Shown here piece after piece: positions 1-5,791 of a stretch of DNA of 6,526 nucleotides. The DNA is from Chloroflexota bacterium (lineage in GTDB: Bacteria > Chloroflexota > Anaerolineae > Anaerolineales > Villigracilaceae). The translations under genes were made by a program, and so were the position numbers. Where the stretch lies: contig JAJYOH010000353.1 in NCBI GenBank assembly GCA_021796315.1, positions 1 to 6,526 of the forward strand, in the 5' to 3' direction. Within the stretch, counting starts at the first letter, position 1. Every line of letters begins with the position of its first letter. The notes below the pieces were generated by a model. It had not been told where the DNA came from. It worked only from the letters and a program-made list of their open reading frames with translations, and did not search any database.

Positions 1-86
1 CAGCCGCAATCAACCAGCAGCTTTCCGTTTTTTATTTCGAGAGCGTAGTAGTTTGTGGAATGATAACCAACGTTAATGATGTTCAT
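1..86 (-). CDS. MBL-fold metallo-hydrolase, N-terminal fragment (cut by window edge)
   Basis: Reading leftwards from an ATG at 86-84, an open frame runs off the window after 28 full codons. It begins MNIINVGYHSTNYYALEI and continues to KLLVDCG at the edge. A short beta-strand start, a G(Y)xSTNYY segment and then LLVDCG is how many metallo-beta-lactamase-fold hydrolases begin: the first two strands of the fold, before the HxHxDH zinc motif, which would lie outside the window. The exact substrate cannot be told. No clear Shine-Dalgarno sequence precedes the ATG; the preceding bases are the right arm of the inverted repeat at 96-122 and a short spacer. The PIG-L gene ends 42 bases upstream on the same strand, so the two could be co-transcribed through the repeat. 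Confidence 0.68.
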   Translation of the reverse strand, partial: MNIINVGYHSTNYYALEIKNGKLLVDCG

Positions 87-95
87 TTGGTATGC

Positions 96-122
96 GTAGG
101 TCACGCTTTAAGCGTGACCTAC
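96..122. repeat. Perfect 13-bp inverted repeat (REP-like palindrome or hairpin)
   Basis: GTAGGTCACGCTT at 96-108 is the exact reverse complement of AAGCGTGACCTAC at 110-122, with one central T between them. Transcribed from either strand it would fold into a strong hairpin with a small AT-rich loop. It sits between the stop of the PIG-L gene (129) and the start of the MBL gene (86). On the minus strand no U-run follows, so it is not a canonical intrinsic terminator for PIG-L; on the plus strand a weak T-rich stretch (TACTTTCT) follows. It could be a dispersed palindromic element of REP type, an mRNA 3'-end stabiliser, or a weak terminator. Confidence 0.75.
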
Positions 123-128
123 TACTTT

Positions 129-857
129 CTAATTGTATTTGATCACGCGGAATTTTTCTTCGTAGCGCGGATTTTCTTCGGTCGAATCTTCGGCGCGGCG
201 GCTCTTGAATCGCTTCACCAATTCTTTTGAATCCTGTACTTGAGTCTTGTGTTCAAGGATGGCTTTGATCTTGATGTCCCAAGTATCGGTCACGTCAATG
301 GTGACGTTGGGCAGGTTCGTCAGTGTGACCCAGATTTCTTTGAGCGCGTGTGGCGGATACCCTTCGGCAATCAGTTCGGGGAAGAAGGTTGGGTTGCTGG
401 CGGCGGGGAAAGCCGCGTCGAGCACCGCTTGGCCGGCGGCGCGGTGATCGGGATGATTGAGTCCGTAGGTGGCGAATAAATTTTGCGGGTCGCAAGCGAC
501 AAGGATGTCCGGCTTGAATTTGCGGATCACGCGCACCATTTCCCGGCGCAGATCAAGGTCTGGGACGAGGTAGCCGTCCGGACGGTCCAGAAAGTGAACG
601 GCTTGTGCGCCGATAACTTTGGCGGCACTGGCCTGTTCCACATGTCGAATGGCGCACAGCGCGTCGGTTGTCATATCCGGCGAAGTGGTGGGATTAAAAC
701 CTTTATCGCCGCAAGTCAAAAGTTGATAGGTGAGGCTGTGTCCGGCACGCGCCCAACGTGCGAGCGTGGCTCCGCAAAAAAATTCAGGGTCGTCCGGGTG
801 AGCCAGGACGACCAGAATGTTTTGCTTGTCTTGCCAGTTTTCGGGTTGAAGGGTCAT
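129..857 (-). CDS. PIG-L family zinc-dependent deacetylase
   Basis: This 242-residue protein has the LmbE/PIG-L signature. Near the N-terminus is VVLAHPDDPEF (residues 16-26), in which H20 and D23 should bind zinc and D22 act as catalytic base. NHPDHRAAGQ (134-143) supplies the third zinc ligand, H138. Family members hydrolyse N-acetyl groups from GlcNAc-type substrates (MshB and BshB in low-molecular-weight thiol synthesis, PIG-L in GPI anchors, antibiotic tailoring enzymes). The substrate here cannot be assigned. No signal peptide is evident, so it is probably cytoplasmic. I chose the ATG at 857, just before the conserved first strand; an in-frame ATG at 899 would add 14 residues that read like intergenic DNA. 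No strong Shine-Dalgarno sequence is visible at either start. The gene lies 59 bases after ricT on the same strand. Confidence 0.88.
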   Translation of the reverse strand: MTLQPENWQDKQNILVVLAHPDDPEFFCGATLARWARAGHSLTYQLLTCGDKGFNPTTSPDMTTDALCAIRHVEQASAAKVIGAQAVHFLDRPDGYLVPDLDLRREMVRVIRKFKPDILVACDPQNLFATYGLNHPDHRAAGQAVLDAAFPAASNPTFFPELIAEGYPPHALKEIWVTLTNLPNVTIDVTDTWDIKIKAILEHKTQVQDSKELVKRFKSRRAEDSTEENPRYEEKFRVIKYN

Positions 858-890
858 AGTTTTTCGGGAGTTGGGAATTGGAAATCGGTA

Positions 891-928
891 ACGATGCACG
901 ATGCCTGAATAACGAATTACGATGCACG
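891..928. repeat. Short direct repeat between ricT and the PIG-L gene
   Basis: The ten bases ACGATGCACG occur at 891-900 and again at 919-928, 28 bases apart. The right-hand copy contains the last codons of ricT and the first base of its TAA stop (919-917). The intervening DNA has similar low-complexity elements (GAATAACGAATTACG). This may be a small tandem or decayed repeat that has shaped the end of RicT. No function is claimed. Confidence 0.4.
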
Positions 929-1834
929 GCTTTTACCACAAGTGCATCCGCCGCCTTCGTGACGATCACAAGGCGCGGCAGACTTGCGCCGCAGGGCTTC
1001 AAGTTCATCCCAGGGTTGGAGTTCTTCGCGGTCGAAAGTGGCCCAAATGTGTTTGCCTTCTTCGCCGTCGATCTGTACCGTGACCTGATTGCTCATAGGC
1101 ATGATATCAACAACCTTGCCTTCGCCCTGCGGCGTGATCACGCGCTTGTTGCGCTTGGGCAATTGTTTGCGGGCTTCGACATATTGCTCGTATTCGTAGA
1201 TGAGGCAACAGCGCAGGCGTCCGCACATGCCGGTAATCTCGGTGGGGGTGAGCGAGATACCCTGCTCCTTTGCCATCTTGATCGAGATGGGACTGAAATC
1301 GGTCAGAAATTGGGAACAACAACGGTTTTCAAGTCCGCAGGCGCCCAAGCCGCCCAGTAATTTGGCAACGTCGCGCGGGCCGATCTGCCGCATCTCAATT
1401 TGTGTGTTGGGATAGATGGACTGCATATCTTTTTTCAGCGATTTGAGATCGACCTTTTCTTCGCTCTCAGTACTGTACAGGAAGGCCAGCCGCGCGCCGT
1501 CATAGTTATATTCAGCGGCGATAATTTTCAGACCATCGAGCTTGAGTTCGGATACGCGCGCGCGACAGTTAATCATGGCTTCGGTCTGTTTGGACTGCCA
1601 GGACTGCTGGAGCAGGAGATCGCGCGGGGTGGCGCGTCGTTCCACAGACTTCCAGCCGCCTTCGGGTGCGGACGGCGGTTCGGCGATCTTTTGAATGACC
1701 TCGCCGAGATGCTTGCCGCGCACCGTGTCCACGATGACGTGCTCGCCGACGCCCACATCGGGCACGGCGGAAGAGTCGAAGTGATAGACTTTGCCGATCC
1801 TGGTAAAACGAACACCAATAATTGTAGTTTGCAT
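917..1834 (-). CDS. ricT: RicT (YaaT) / PSP1-domain protein
   Basis: This 305-residue soluble protein has a PSP1 domain. The diagnostic core RQIGPRDVAKLLGGLGACG (149-167) is followed by ENRCC (169-173), SPISIKMAKEQ (181-191) and TGMCGRLRCCL (201-211). In Bacillus subtilis RicT (YaaT) is part of the RicA-RicF-RicT complex, which binds [4Fe-4S] clusters and assists RNase Y in mRNA maturation and several developmental switches. The conserved cysteines here (C166, C172, C173, C204, C209, C210) are the expected ligand set. A short C-terminal tail adds C289, C297 and C299 in a His- and Gly-rich context, probably lineage-specific. No RicA or RicF is visible in the window. The gene is separated from the acr3 operon by a terminator and has its own candidate promoter, with TATAAT ending only 7 bases before the ATG. 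It reads as a housekeeping gene, not part of the arsenic operon. Confidence 0.93.
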   Translation of the reverse strand: MQTTIIGVRFTRIGKVYHFDSSAVPDVGVGEHVIVDTVRGKHLGEVIQKIAEPPSAPEGGWKSVERRATPRDLLLQQSWQSKQTEAMINCRARVSELKLDGLKIIAAEYNYDGARLAFLYSTESEEKVDLKSLKKDMQSIYPNTQIEMRQIGPRDVAKLLGGLGACGLENRCCSQFLTDFSPISIKMAKEQGISLTPTEITGMCGRLRCCLIYEYEQYVEARKQLPKRNKRVITPQGEGKVVDIMPMSNQVTVQIDGEEGKHIWATFDREELQPWDELEALRRKSAAPCDRHEGGGCTCGKSRAS

Positions 1835-1841
1835 GGACTGA

Positions 1842-1847
1842 ATTATA
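1842..1847 (-). promoter_or_regulatory. Candidate -10 box (TATAAT) for ricT, possibly leaderless
   Basis: On the minus strand a perfect TATAAT occupies 1847-1842, and the ricT ATG begins at 1834 after seven bases (TCAGTCC). A start site about 7 bases downstream of a -10 box would fall at or next to the ATG. No Shine-Dalgarno sequence is present between the box and the ATG, which fits leaderless translation. A good -35 at 17-bp spacing is not seen; a TTGACA at 1881-1876 is about 28 bases away, which is too far. Confidence 0.5.
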
Positions 1848-1879
1848 CCGTATGGGAGATGGAGAGCAGGGTAAATGTC

Positions 1880-1908
1880 AAAAAACCCCCGGTCATCGGG
1901 AGTTTTTT
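1880..1908 (-). terminator. Intrinsic terminator after acr3 (hairpin with A/T flanks on both sides)
   Basis: A6 at 1880-1885 pairs with T6 at 1903-1908. The inner stem is C1886-G1902, C1888-G1900, C1889-G1899, C1890-G1898 and G1891-C1897, with one mismatch (C1887/A1901) and a five-base loop at 1892-1896. On the minus strand the hairpin ends in GGGGG followed by six U residues, a typical Rho-independent terminator 8 bases beyond the acr3 stop. The A-run on the other arm would make it work in the plus direction too. It separates the arsenic operon from ricT. Confidence 0.85.
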
Positions 1909-1915
1909 GGCCAGG

Positions 1916-2986
1916 TCAATTATATATTTTTCTCTGCAGCCAGAAAGCCACGTTGACCAGGCCGATCATCACCGGCACTTCCACCAGCGGACCGATCACT
2001 GCCGCAAAGGCCTGCCCCGAAGAAATACCGAAGACTGCCACTGCCACCGCAATGGCCAGCTCGAAGTTATTACTGGCCGCCGTGAACGAAAGGGTGGCCG
2101 TTTTGGAATAGTCCGCGCCGAGGGCTTTGCCCATGAAAAAGCTGACGAGGAACATGAACACAAAATAGATCAGAAGCGGGATGGCAATTCGCACCACGTC
2201 GAGCGGAAGCTGGACGATGTATTCGCCTTTCAAACTGAACATCACAATAATTGTGAAGAGCAAAGCCACCAGAGTCAGCGGGCTGATCTTTGGAACGAAT
2301 TGCGTGTGATACCACGCTTTGCTTTTTATTCTTGCCAGGATCAAACGCGTGAAGAAGCCTGCAAGGAAGGGGATGCCCAGATAGATAAATACGCTTTGAG
2401 CAATCTCGCCGATGGTGATTTGTACCAACGCGCCTTTCATACCGAACCATGTGGGCAGGATGGTGATGAACACATAGGCATAGACGCTGTAAAATAAAAC
2501 CTGAAAGACGCTGTTGAAAGCCACCAAGCCAGCTGCGTATTCGGTGTCGCCGTGCGCCAATTCATTCCACACAATGACCATGGCGATGCAGCGCGCCAGT
2601 CCGATCAGTATCAGTCCCGTCATGTATTCAGGCTTGTCGCGCAGGAAAATAATCGCCAGCAGAAACATCAGCGCTGGGCCGATGATCCAGTTTTGCAGAA
2701 GCGATAGTCCGAGTATTTTCCAGTTGTGGAATACATCGCCTAATTCTTCGTATTTCACCTTTGCCAGAGGCGGGTACATCATCAGGATCAAGCCAATCGC
2801 AATCGGAATGTTGGTTGTGCCGACCGAAAATGATTCGTTGAAGGATTTCACGAGATCGGGCAGCAGGAATCCCAGGCCAACACCGAGCGCCATGGCAAGG
2901 AAGATCCACAGCGTCAGGAAGCGGTCGAGGAAAGATAAACGTTGTGAAACGGGTAACATGATTGGGGCGGATTGAGGCGTGATCAT
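1916..2986 (-). CDS. acr3: Acr3-family arsenite efflux permease
   Basis: This 356-residue, very hydrophobic protein of about ten membrane helices exports trivalent arsenic (As(III), sometimes antimonite) across the inner membrane as a secondary transporter. Family-specific segments are easy to see: [16 protein letters not shown] (67-82), [19 protein letters not shown] (129-147), [16 protein letters not shown] (156-171), [21 protein letters not shown] (300-320) and [13 protein letters not shown] (332-344). C133 in the ARC motif and E336 in the LVEVP motif correspond to the Cys and Glu shown to be essential in characterised Acr3 proteins. Length is normal and no frameshift is seen. The ATG at 2986 overlaps the stop of the upstream thioredoxin-like gene (ATGA); an internal ATG at 2959 is possible but less attractive. 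It is the last gene of the operon, followed at once by a terminator. Confidence 0.95.
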   Translation of the reverse strand: MITPQSAPIMLPVSQRLSFLDRFLTLWIFLAMALGVGLGFLLPDLVKSFNESFSVGTTNIPIAIGLILMMYPPLAKVKYEELGDVFHNWKILGLSLLQNWIIGPALMFLLAIIFLRDKPEYMTGLILIGLARCIAMVIVWNELAHGDTEYAAGLVAFNSVFQVLFYSVYAYVFITILPTWFGMKGALVQITIGEIAQSVFIYLGIPFLAGFFTRLILARIKSKAWYHTQFVPKISPLTLVALLFTIIVMFSLKGEYIVQLPLDVVRIAIPLLIYFVFMFLVSFFMGKALGADYSKTATLSFTAASNNFELAIAVAVAVFGISSGQAFAAVIGPLVEVPVMIGLVNVAFWLQRKIYN

Positions 2987-3240
2987 TTTTGTTTCCCTGT
3001 TTCTGCATCGGCCAGCCAGGTCGTAATTTCTGCCACGCTCGGAATGCGTCCGGCGCTGACCAGTTTTTCGTTCACCACGAGTCCCGGCGTGGACATGATG
3101 TTAAATTGCATCATCTCGGCGTGATCCGTAACTTTGATGAACTCGGCCTGCAAGCCCATGCTCTCCGCTGCTTGATGAGCGAGCGCCTCGAGCTTTTTGC
3201 AATTTTCACAACCCGGTCCAAGCACTTTGATCGTAAGCAT
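2983..3240 (-). CDS. Small thioredoxin-fold redox protein (CENC motif)
   Basis: This protein of about 85 residues starts [14 protein letters not shown] and belongs to the small 'redox-active disulfide protein 2' or mini-thioredoxin group. Its CxxC pair is C11/C14, the cis-Pro region is STPGLVVN and the C-terminal helix ends EITTWL. Such proteins are cytoplasmic thiol-disulfide reductants or metal-binding thiol proteins and are frequently encoded next to acr3 or ArsP-type permeases. In that setting they may supply electrons for arsenate reduction or hand thiol-bound As(III) to the exporter (inference). An upstream in-frame ATG at 3249 would add three residues, but the only Shine-Dalgarno-like AAGGA (3253-3249) overlaps it and stands 8 bases before the ATG at 3240, so I chose 3240. 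The stop overlaps the acr3 start by 4 bases. It differs clearly in sequence from the next mini-thioredoxin, so the two are old paralogues. Confidence 0.88.
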   Translation of the reverse strand: MLTIKVLGPGCENCKKLEALAHQAAESMGLQAEFIKVTDHAEMMQFNIMSTPGLVVNEKLVSAGRIPSVAEITTWLADAETGKQK

Positions 3241-3248
3241 AGTAGACA

Positions 3249-3253
3249 TCCTT
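3249..3253 (-). promoter_or_regulatory. Ribosome binding site that decides the start of the CENC thioredoxin-like gene
   Basis: AAGGA on the minus strand (3253-3249) is 8 bases before the ATG at 3240, but directly abuts the alternative ATG at 3249. This favours the shorter protein. Confidence 0.6.
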
Positions 3254-3261
3254 GATGTGAA

Positions 3262-3507
3262 TTAACTGGATGAAAGCCAGCCGCGCAATTCTTCTTTGGA
3301 TGGCACAACGTTATTGCTGACAAGACGCCCGTCAATCACCAATCCTGGGATTTCTTCAACAGGCATAAACTTGCGGATGTAACGTTCGTCGGCGATGCGT
3401 TCGACCTTTATCTCTGCATGGCCTAACTCGCCGAGAATCTCATGGAGCAGAGTTTCCAATTGGATGCATTTGTAGCATCCCGTTCCAAGAACCTCGATCT
3501 TTTTCAT
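3262..3507 (-). CDS. Small thioredoxin-fold redox protein (CYKC motif)
   Basis: This 81-residue protein begins MKKIEVLGTGCYKC, with the redox pair C11/C14 right after the first strand. The cis-Pro segment is EEIPGLVIDGRLVSNN and the C-terminal helix is SKEELRGWL, the full mini-thioredoxin fold. It probably acts as a cytoplasmic dithiol reductant or thiol carrier. The start is fixed by AAGGAG (3519-3514), six bases before the ATG at 3507; an in-frame upstream start at 3528 would place the Shine-Dalgarno sequence inside the gene. It lies 21 bases upstream of the CENC protein gene and about 310 bases downstream of the AhpD-like gene, beyond a broken thioredoxin-like remnant. The operon thus once held at least three such genes. 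Confidence 0.87.
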   Translation of the reverse strand: MKKIEVLGTGCYKCIQLETLLHEILGELGHAEIKVERIADERYIRKFMPVEEIPGLVIDGRLVSNNVVPSKEELRGWLSSS

Positions 3508-3557
3508 GGCGATCTCCTTCGCAAGCAAAACGAGTACAGAACGACTAACGAACAGAT

Positions 3558-3746
3558 TCAGTCTGATGGATGAAGCTGGATTGCCTCTGGCCCATCCACC
3601 AACGCCCAGCCGAAAGCAAACCGAGAAACGTCAACAGGTGCATCACAATCAAGCCAATGCTTATGCCGTCCACTCATGCGCCGCAAATCAACCTTGCAAG
3701 CGTAATGAAGAGCGCAACCCCGTCCAAGAACTTTCATGGTTAACAT
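3558..3746 (-). pseudogene. Broken thioredoxin-like gene fused to a membrane-protein-like fragment
   Basis: A good ribosome binding site (AAAGGAG, 3760-3754) and an ATG at 3746 open a frame beginning MLTMKVLGRGC. This matches the start of the CENC protein ([11 protein letters not shown]) and is also close at nucleotide level. Immediately after the first Cys the likeness stops: there is no second CxxC Cys, no cis-Pro and no thioredoxin fold, and the frame ends after 62 residues with low-complexity-looking sequence. In the frame one base over, the same DNA reads VALFITLARLICGA, a TGA stop, then SIGLIVMHLLTFLGLLSAG and RWWMGQRQ, which looks like one or two hydrophobic helices of a lost membrane protein. 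The likeliest reading is a deletion that joined the first 11 codons of a mini-thioredoxin to the 3' end of a membrane-protein gene. The 62-residue peptide could still be translated, but I see no function. This accounts for the gap 3508-3818. Confidence 0.6.
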
Positions 3747-3818
3747 AAATTGGCTCCTTTTCCTGTGTGATTGAAGTTTCAGATTCTATCCGTTGCTAAA
3801 ATTGATGAGTATTAAATA

Positions 3819-4181
3819 TCAGGATTGTTTTTCTTCTACGGGCAAAAATTGCTCAACAGCATCCAGAGCATGCGCGGCGTAAATTGAGCCCGGGCCCCCG
3901 CCCATCAAGATTCCCACACCAATCGTTTCCAGTAATTCCTGGCGGGCAGCGCCAGCCGCGACGGCATCGTGAACATGATAGGCAATACAACCATCACAGC
4001 CAACAACAATACTGATGGCCAGCGCCATCATCTCTTTTGCTTTACTGCTGAGCGCACCCTCCTCAAGGGCTTTCTTATGCAGCCGGGCAAAACCGACCAT
4101 TGGACCAGACATCTCACTCCCAAGTTGGGCAAGGCGCTCTTCGAGGGATTTGTGCATTTCTACGTAATCGGTTTTCATCAT
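3819..4181 (-). CDS. AhpD-like carboxymuconolactone decarboxylase family protein
   Basis: This 120-residue all-helical protein has the AhpD-type active site E50-x11-C62-DG-C65-IAY-H69. The spacing equals that of mycobacterial AhpD (E118, C130, C133, H137), where the CxxC pair acts as a thiol-disulfide centre relaying electrons from lipoylated E2 to peroxiredoxin AhpC. The wider CMD family includes enzymes of aromatic degradation, but those lack the CxxC, so a redox role is favoured. Two ATGs in tandem (4181 and 4178) are possible. The first forms an ATGATGA overlap with the OsmC stop; the second has the better distance (7 bases) from the weak AAAGG upstream. The nearby lipoyl carrier and OsmC genes strengthen the idea of lipoyl-coupled reduction. 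No peroxiredoxin gene is present in the window. Confidence 0.88.
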   Translation of the reverse strand: MMKTDYVEMHKSLEERLAQLGSEMSGPMVGFARLHKKALEEGALSSKAKEMMALAISIVVGCDGCIAYHVHDAVAAGAARQELLETIGVGILMGGGPGSIYAAHALDAVEQFLPVEEKQS

Positions 4182-4642
4182 GTGTCCTTTCCGGCGACCA
4201 CCTCAATCTGCGGCTCAATAATGATCTCAGATTTCACCGAGTTCGCTACCAGGCTGTATTTTTGGGCGGACTGCAAGGCGCGTTTGGCACGGGCTTCAAC
4301 GGCTTTGGGATCTCCGTCCCCCGCTGCAATCCGGATGACCGGCCAGAACCGGAGGTGGGTGAAAGTCTCGGTGCGGTCTAGTTCGATAAGTTTGGTGCCC
4401 TCGGCCCGGCAATCGTAAGAGAGCAGGTTAAGCTTGAAACGTTCTGTGGCCCAGATGAACATCATCATAATGCAGGTATTGGCTGCGGCTACAAAGGCAT
4501 CCTCTGGAGTTAATACGCCGGGGTGACCCTGTGCGTCAGGAGGCGCAGAGAAATCCATCTCCGGGCCGTTGCTCATGACGATGTGCCCCCAATGTTCGCT
4601 TTTCCAGGCGACGGTGGTGTTATAGGTGGCTGTGTGGCTCAT
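4178..4642 (-). CDS. OsmC-family protein lacking the second active-site cysteine
   Basis: This 154-residue protein has the OsmC/Ohr layout: an N-terminal beta region, the central helix with the first Cys in LTPEDAFVAAANTCIMMMF (C57), and a second long helix ending at AQKYSLVANSVKSEI (126-140). OsmC and Ohr reduce organic hydroperoxides with a Cys pair, and Ohr is recycled by protein-bound dihydrolipoamide. Here the position that normally carries the second Cys (…KYC-x-V-x-NS-type motif) is serine (S130). C78 is the only other Cys and lies elsewhere. It may therefore work as a one-Cys enzyme, use another thiol partner, or have a binding rather than peroxidase role. AAGGAG (4655-4650) lies 7 bases before the ATG, and the start overlaps the upstream stop (ATGA). 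The stop overlaps the AhpD-like start in the same way, so coupling is tight. Confidence 0.85.
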   Translation of the reverse strand: MSHTATYNTTVAWKSEHWGHIVMSNGPEMDFSAPPDAQGHPGVLTPEDAFVAAANTCIMMMFIWATERFKLNLLSYDCRAEGTKLIELDRTETFTHLRFWPVIRIAAGDGDPKAVEARAKRALQSAQKYSLVANSVKSEIIIEPQIEVVAGKDT

Positions 4643-5370
4643 TTGACTGCTCCTTGCTGCTCACAAAAGATTTCATATTCATGTGACAGCAGCGCCGCAT
4701 AAGCCTTATCTTCGCCAGGAGGAATTGGATTATAAATCTTCACGGCCTCCAGTATTTCCAAGGTTGTAGTCTGCGAGGCAGGTTTGCCAGAATCACGGAA
4801 CTGCTGGAAGATGAGCGGCAGCCCGATTAAGGTGATTTTTTGTCCGTTGATGACTACCTCTTGCGCCGGGACTCCGGAACCACAGGAACAAGTGGCTTGG
4901 ATTGGTTTCTGAACTTCGAACGAGGCGATTTCTTCAATTGCTCCTGCAGTGCGATTCCAGTGCTTTTGTAACAATTCATCCACCAGTCTCGAAACTTGCC
5001 CAGCTGTTGCATCAACCGCCTGCTGACCAGTTTCGTTCGGGCGGCGTTTCCCCTCCGGTTGGCCCAGGCCGCGTTCGGCAACAAGTTTCGTAACAACAAT
5101 ACTGGCGGCGGGTTTGCCTGAATACATTTCCGTGCCGCGCGCCGCGCAGCGTTTGTCACAGCCGTCAATGGCGATGGTTGGATAAAAGCGGGCAAAGGCT
5201 CGGTCTCCCTCACCGCCGGCGAGGAAAAGGGGCAGACAAATGGTGACCGTTTCTGCCGGGCGCAACTGCTCCAGGACTTTGAGGGCAGCCAGGCGGGTCA
5301 CTGTACCTTCCGGGATTTCCTCCCCGGAGCAGGAGATAATTCCAACTTTTTTCTTGGGCAGGTCAGGCAT
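4639..5370 (-). CDS. DGC-domain (putative zinc-binding) protein with Cys-containing C-terminal extension
   Basis: This 243-residue protein has two parts. Residues 1 to about 135 form a DGC domain: KVGIISCSGEEIPEGTVTR (C14), then TIAIDGCDKRCAARG, with the name-giving D69-G70-C71 and C75. The family is annotated as putative zinc-binding because of its conserved cysteines; its biochemical role is unknown. Residues about 155-243 form a second segment with TCSCGSG (C161, C163), a short beta-like stretch VVINGQKITLIGLPLIF, and a helical tail with IYNPIPPGEDKAY and C236. I do not recognise a named domain there. The CxC motif suggests a metal or redox site. The ATG at 5370 was chosen because GGGAGG (5381-5376) precedes it and the conserved strand starts right after; the frame extends further upstream only through the previous gene. 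It overlaps that gene by 8 bases and the OsmC gene by 4. Confidence 0.83.
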   Translation of the reverse strand: MPDLPKKKVGIISCSGEEIPEGTVTRLAALKVLEQLRPAETVTICLPLFLAGGEGDRAFARFYPTIAIDGCDKRCAARGTEMYSGKPAASIVVTKLVAERGLGQPEGKRRPNETGQQAVDATAGQVSRLVDELLQKHWNRTAGAIEEIASFEVQKPIQATCSCGSGVPAQEVVINGQKITLIGLPLIFQQFRDSGKPASQTTTLEILEAVKIYNPIPPGEDKAYAALLSHEYEIFCEQQGAVK

Positions 5371-5791
5371 TCTTGCCTCCCTGTTTTTCGATAGTAAGGC
5401 GATCCACCACAACGGTGACTTCCTCCGCCAACGCACGAGCCAATTTTTGCCCACCTTCATTGAGTTCAGCGATGCCCTGAGGTTTGAGGTTTTTGTAACG
5501 GCGGTATACATCGAGGACCGCAAATTCCTGTGCAACTATCCCGCCGCTTTGCTGAACCATTTTGGCGGCGCAACCCAGTTTACAACCGTCAATGGTCACT
5601 GCCGGGCACTGTGTCACCATGGAACGGGATTCTTCGTCGCCCAGCACTAACAAAGCCAGCGGCACCAGTTGCGTCTGCACAGGACGTAAGTCTTCAGTAA
5701 CATCGTAGGCTGCTTCGCGGCTAACAGTGCCGTACGTCTTGCCGATCCCACTGCAGGGCACAATAATGACTTTTTGAATCTTTGCTGTCAT
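5363..5791 (-). CDS. DGC-domain (putative zinc-binding) protein, single-domain
   Basis: This 142-residue protein is a minimal DGC-domain protein. VIIVPCSGIGKTYGTVSREA (C13) forms a first strand plus Gly-rich loop, and TQCPAVTIDGCKLGCAAKM carries C62, D68-G69-C70 and C74. The C-terminal part ends in a charged helix. It is a paralogue of the next gene's N-terminal domain but lacks its C-terminal CxC extension. The four cysteines could bind zinc or another thiophilic ion, or form a redox site; no enzyme activity is established for the family. Its ATG at 5791 overlaps the stop of the lipoyl-carrier gene (ATGA). The Shine-Dalgarno sequence is weak, so translation probably depends on coupling to that gene. 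Two neighbouring DGC proteins plus a GcvH-like gene is a combination I recall from several anaerobic bacteria. Confidence 0.85.
   Translation of the reverse strand: MTAKIQKVIIVPCSGIGKTYGTVSREAAYDVTEDLRPVQTQLVPLALLVLGDEESRSMVTQCPAVTIDGCKLGCAAKMVQQSGGIVAQEFAVLDVYRRYKNLKPQGIAELNEGGQKLARALAEEVTVVVDRLTIEKQGGKNA

Noticed and set aside
240..908. Plus-strand open frames opposite the PIG-L gene
   Set aside because: The minus strand carries the conserved AHPDD and HPDH motifs. The plus-strand products show no family likeness.
1876..1881. TTGACA on the minus strand as the -35 box of the ricT promoter
   Set aside because: It is about 28 bases from the TATAAT box and overlaps the terminator stem. At 17-bp spacing there is no -10 box. 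Probably chance.
1400..2497. Long plus-strand open frame (about 365 codons) opposite ricT and acr3
   Set aside because: It crosses two well-supported genes and the terminator between them, its product is rich in His, Asp and Arg without any recognisable motif, and it has no ribosome binding site. It is an antisense shadow.
3514..3528. Upstream start for the CYKC thioredoxin-like gene
   Set aside because: It would place the Shine-Dalgarno AAGGAG within the coding region and adds residues not seen in the family.
3760..3818. Possible promoter in the gap after the AhpD-like gene (TAGAAT-like -10)
   Set aside because: No matching -35 hexamer at a suitable distance. Too weak to list as a feature.
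4639..5535. Longer version (298 residues) of the second DGC protein
   Set aside because: The additional 55 residues lie inside the preceding DGC gene and look like out-of-frame sequence. The ATG at 5370 has GGGAGG before it and starts directly before the conserved strand.
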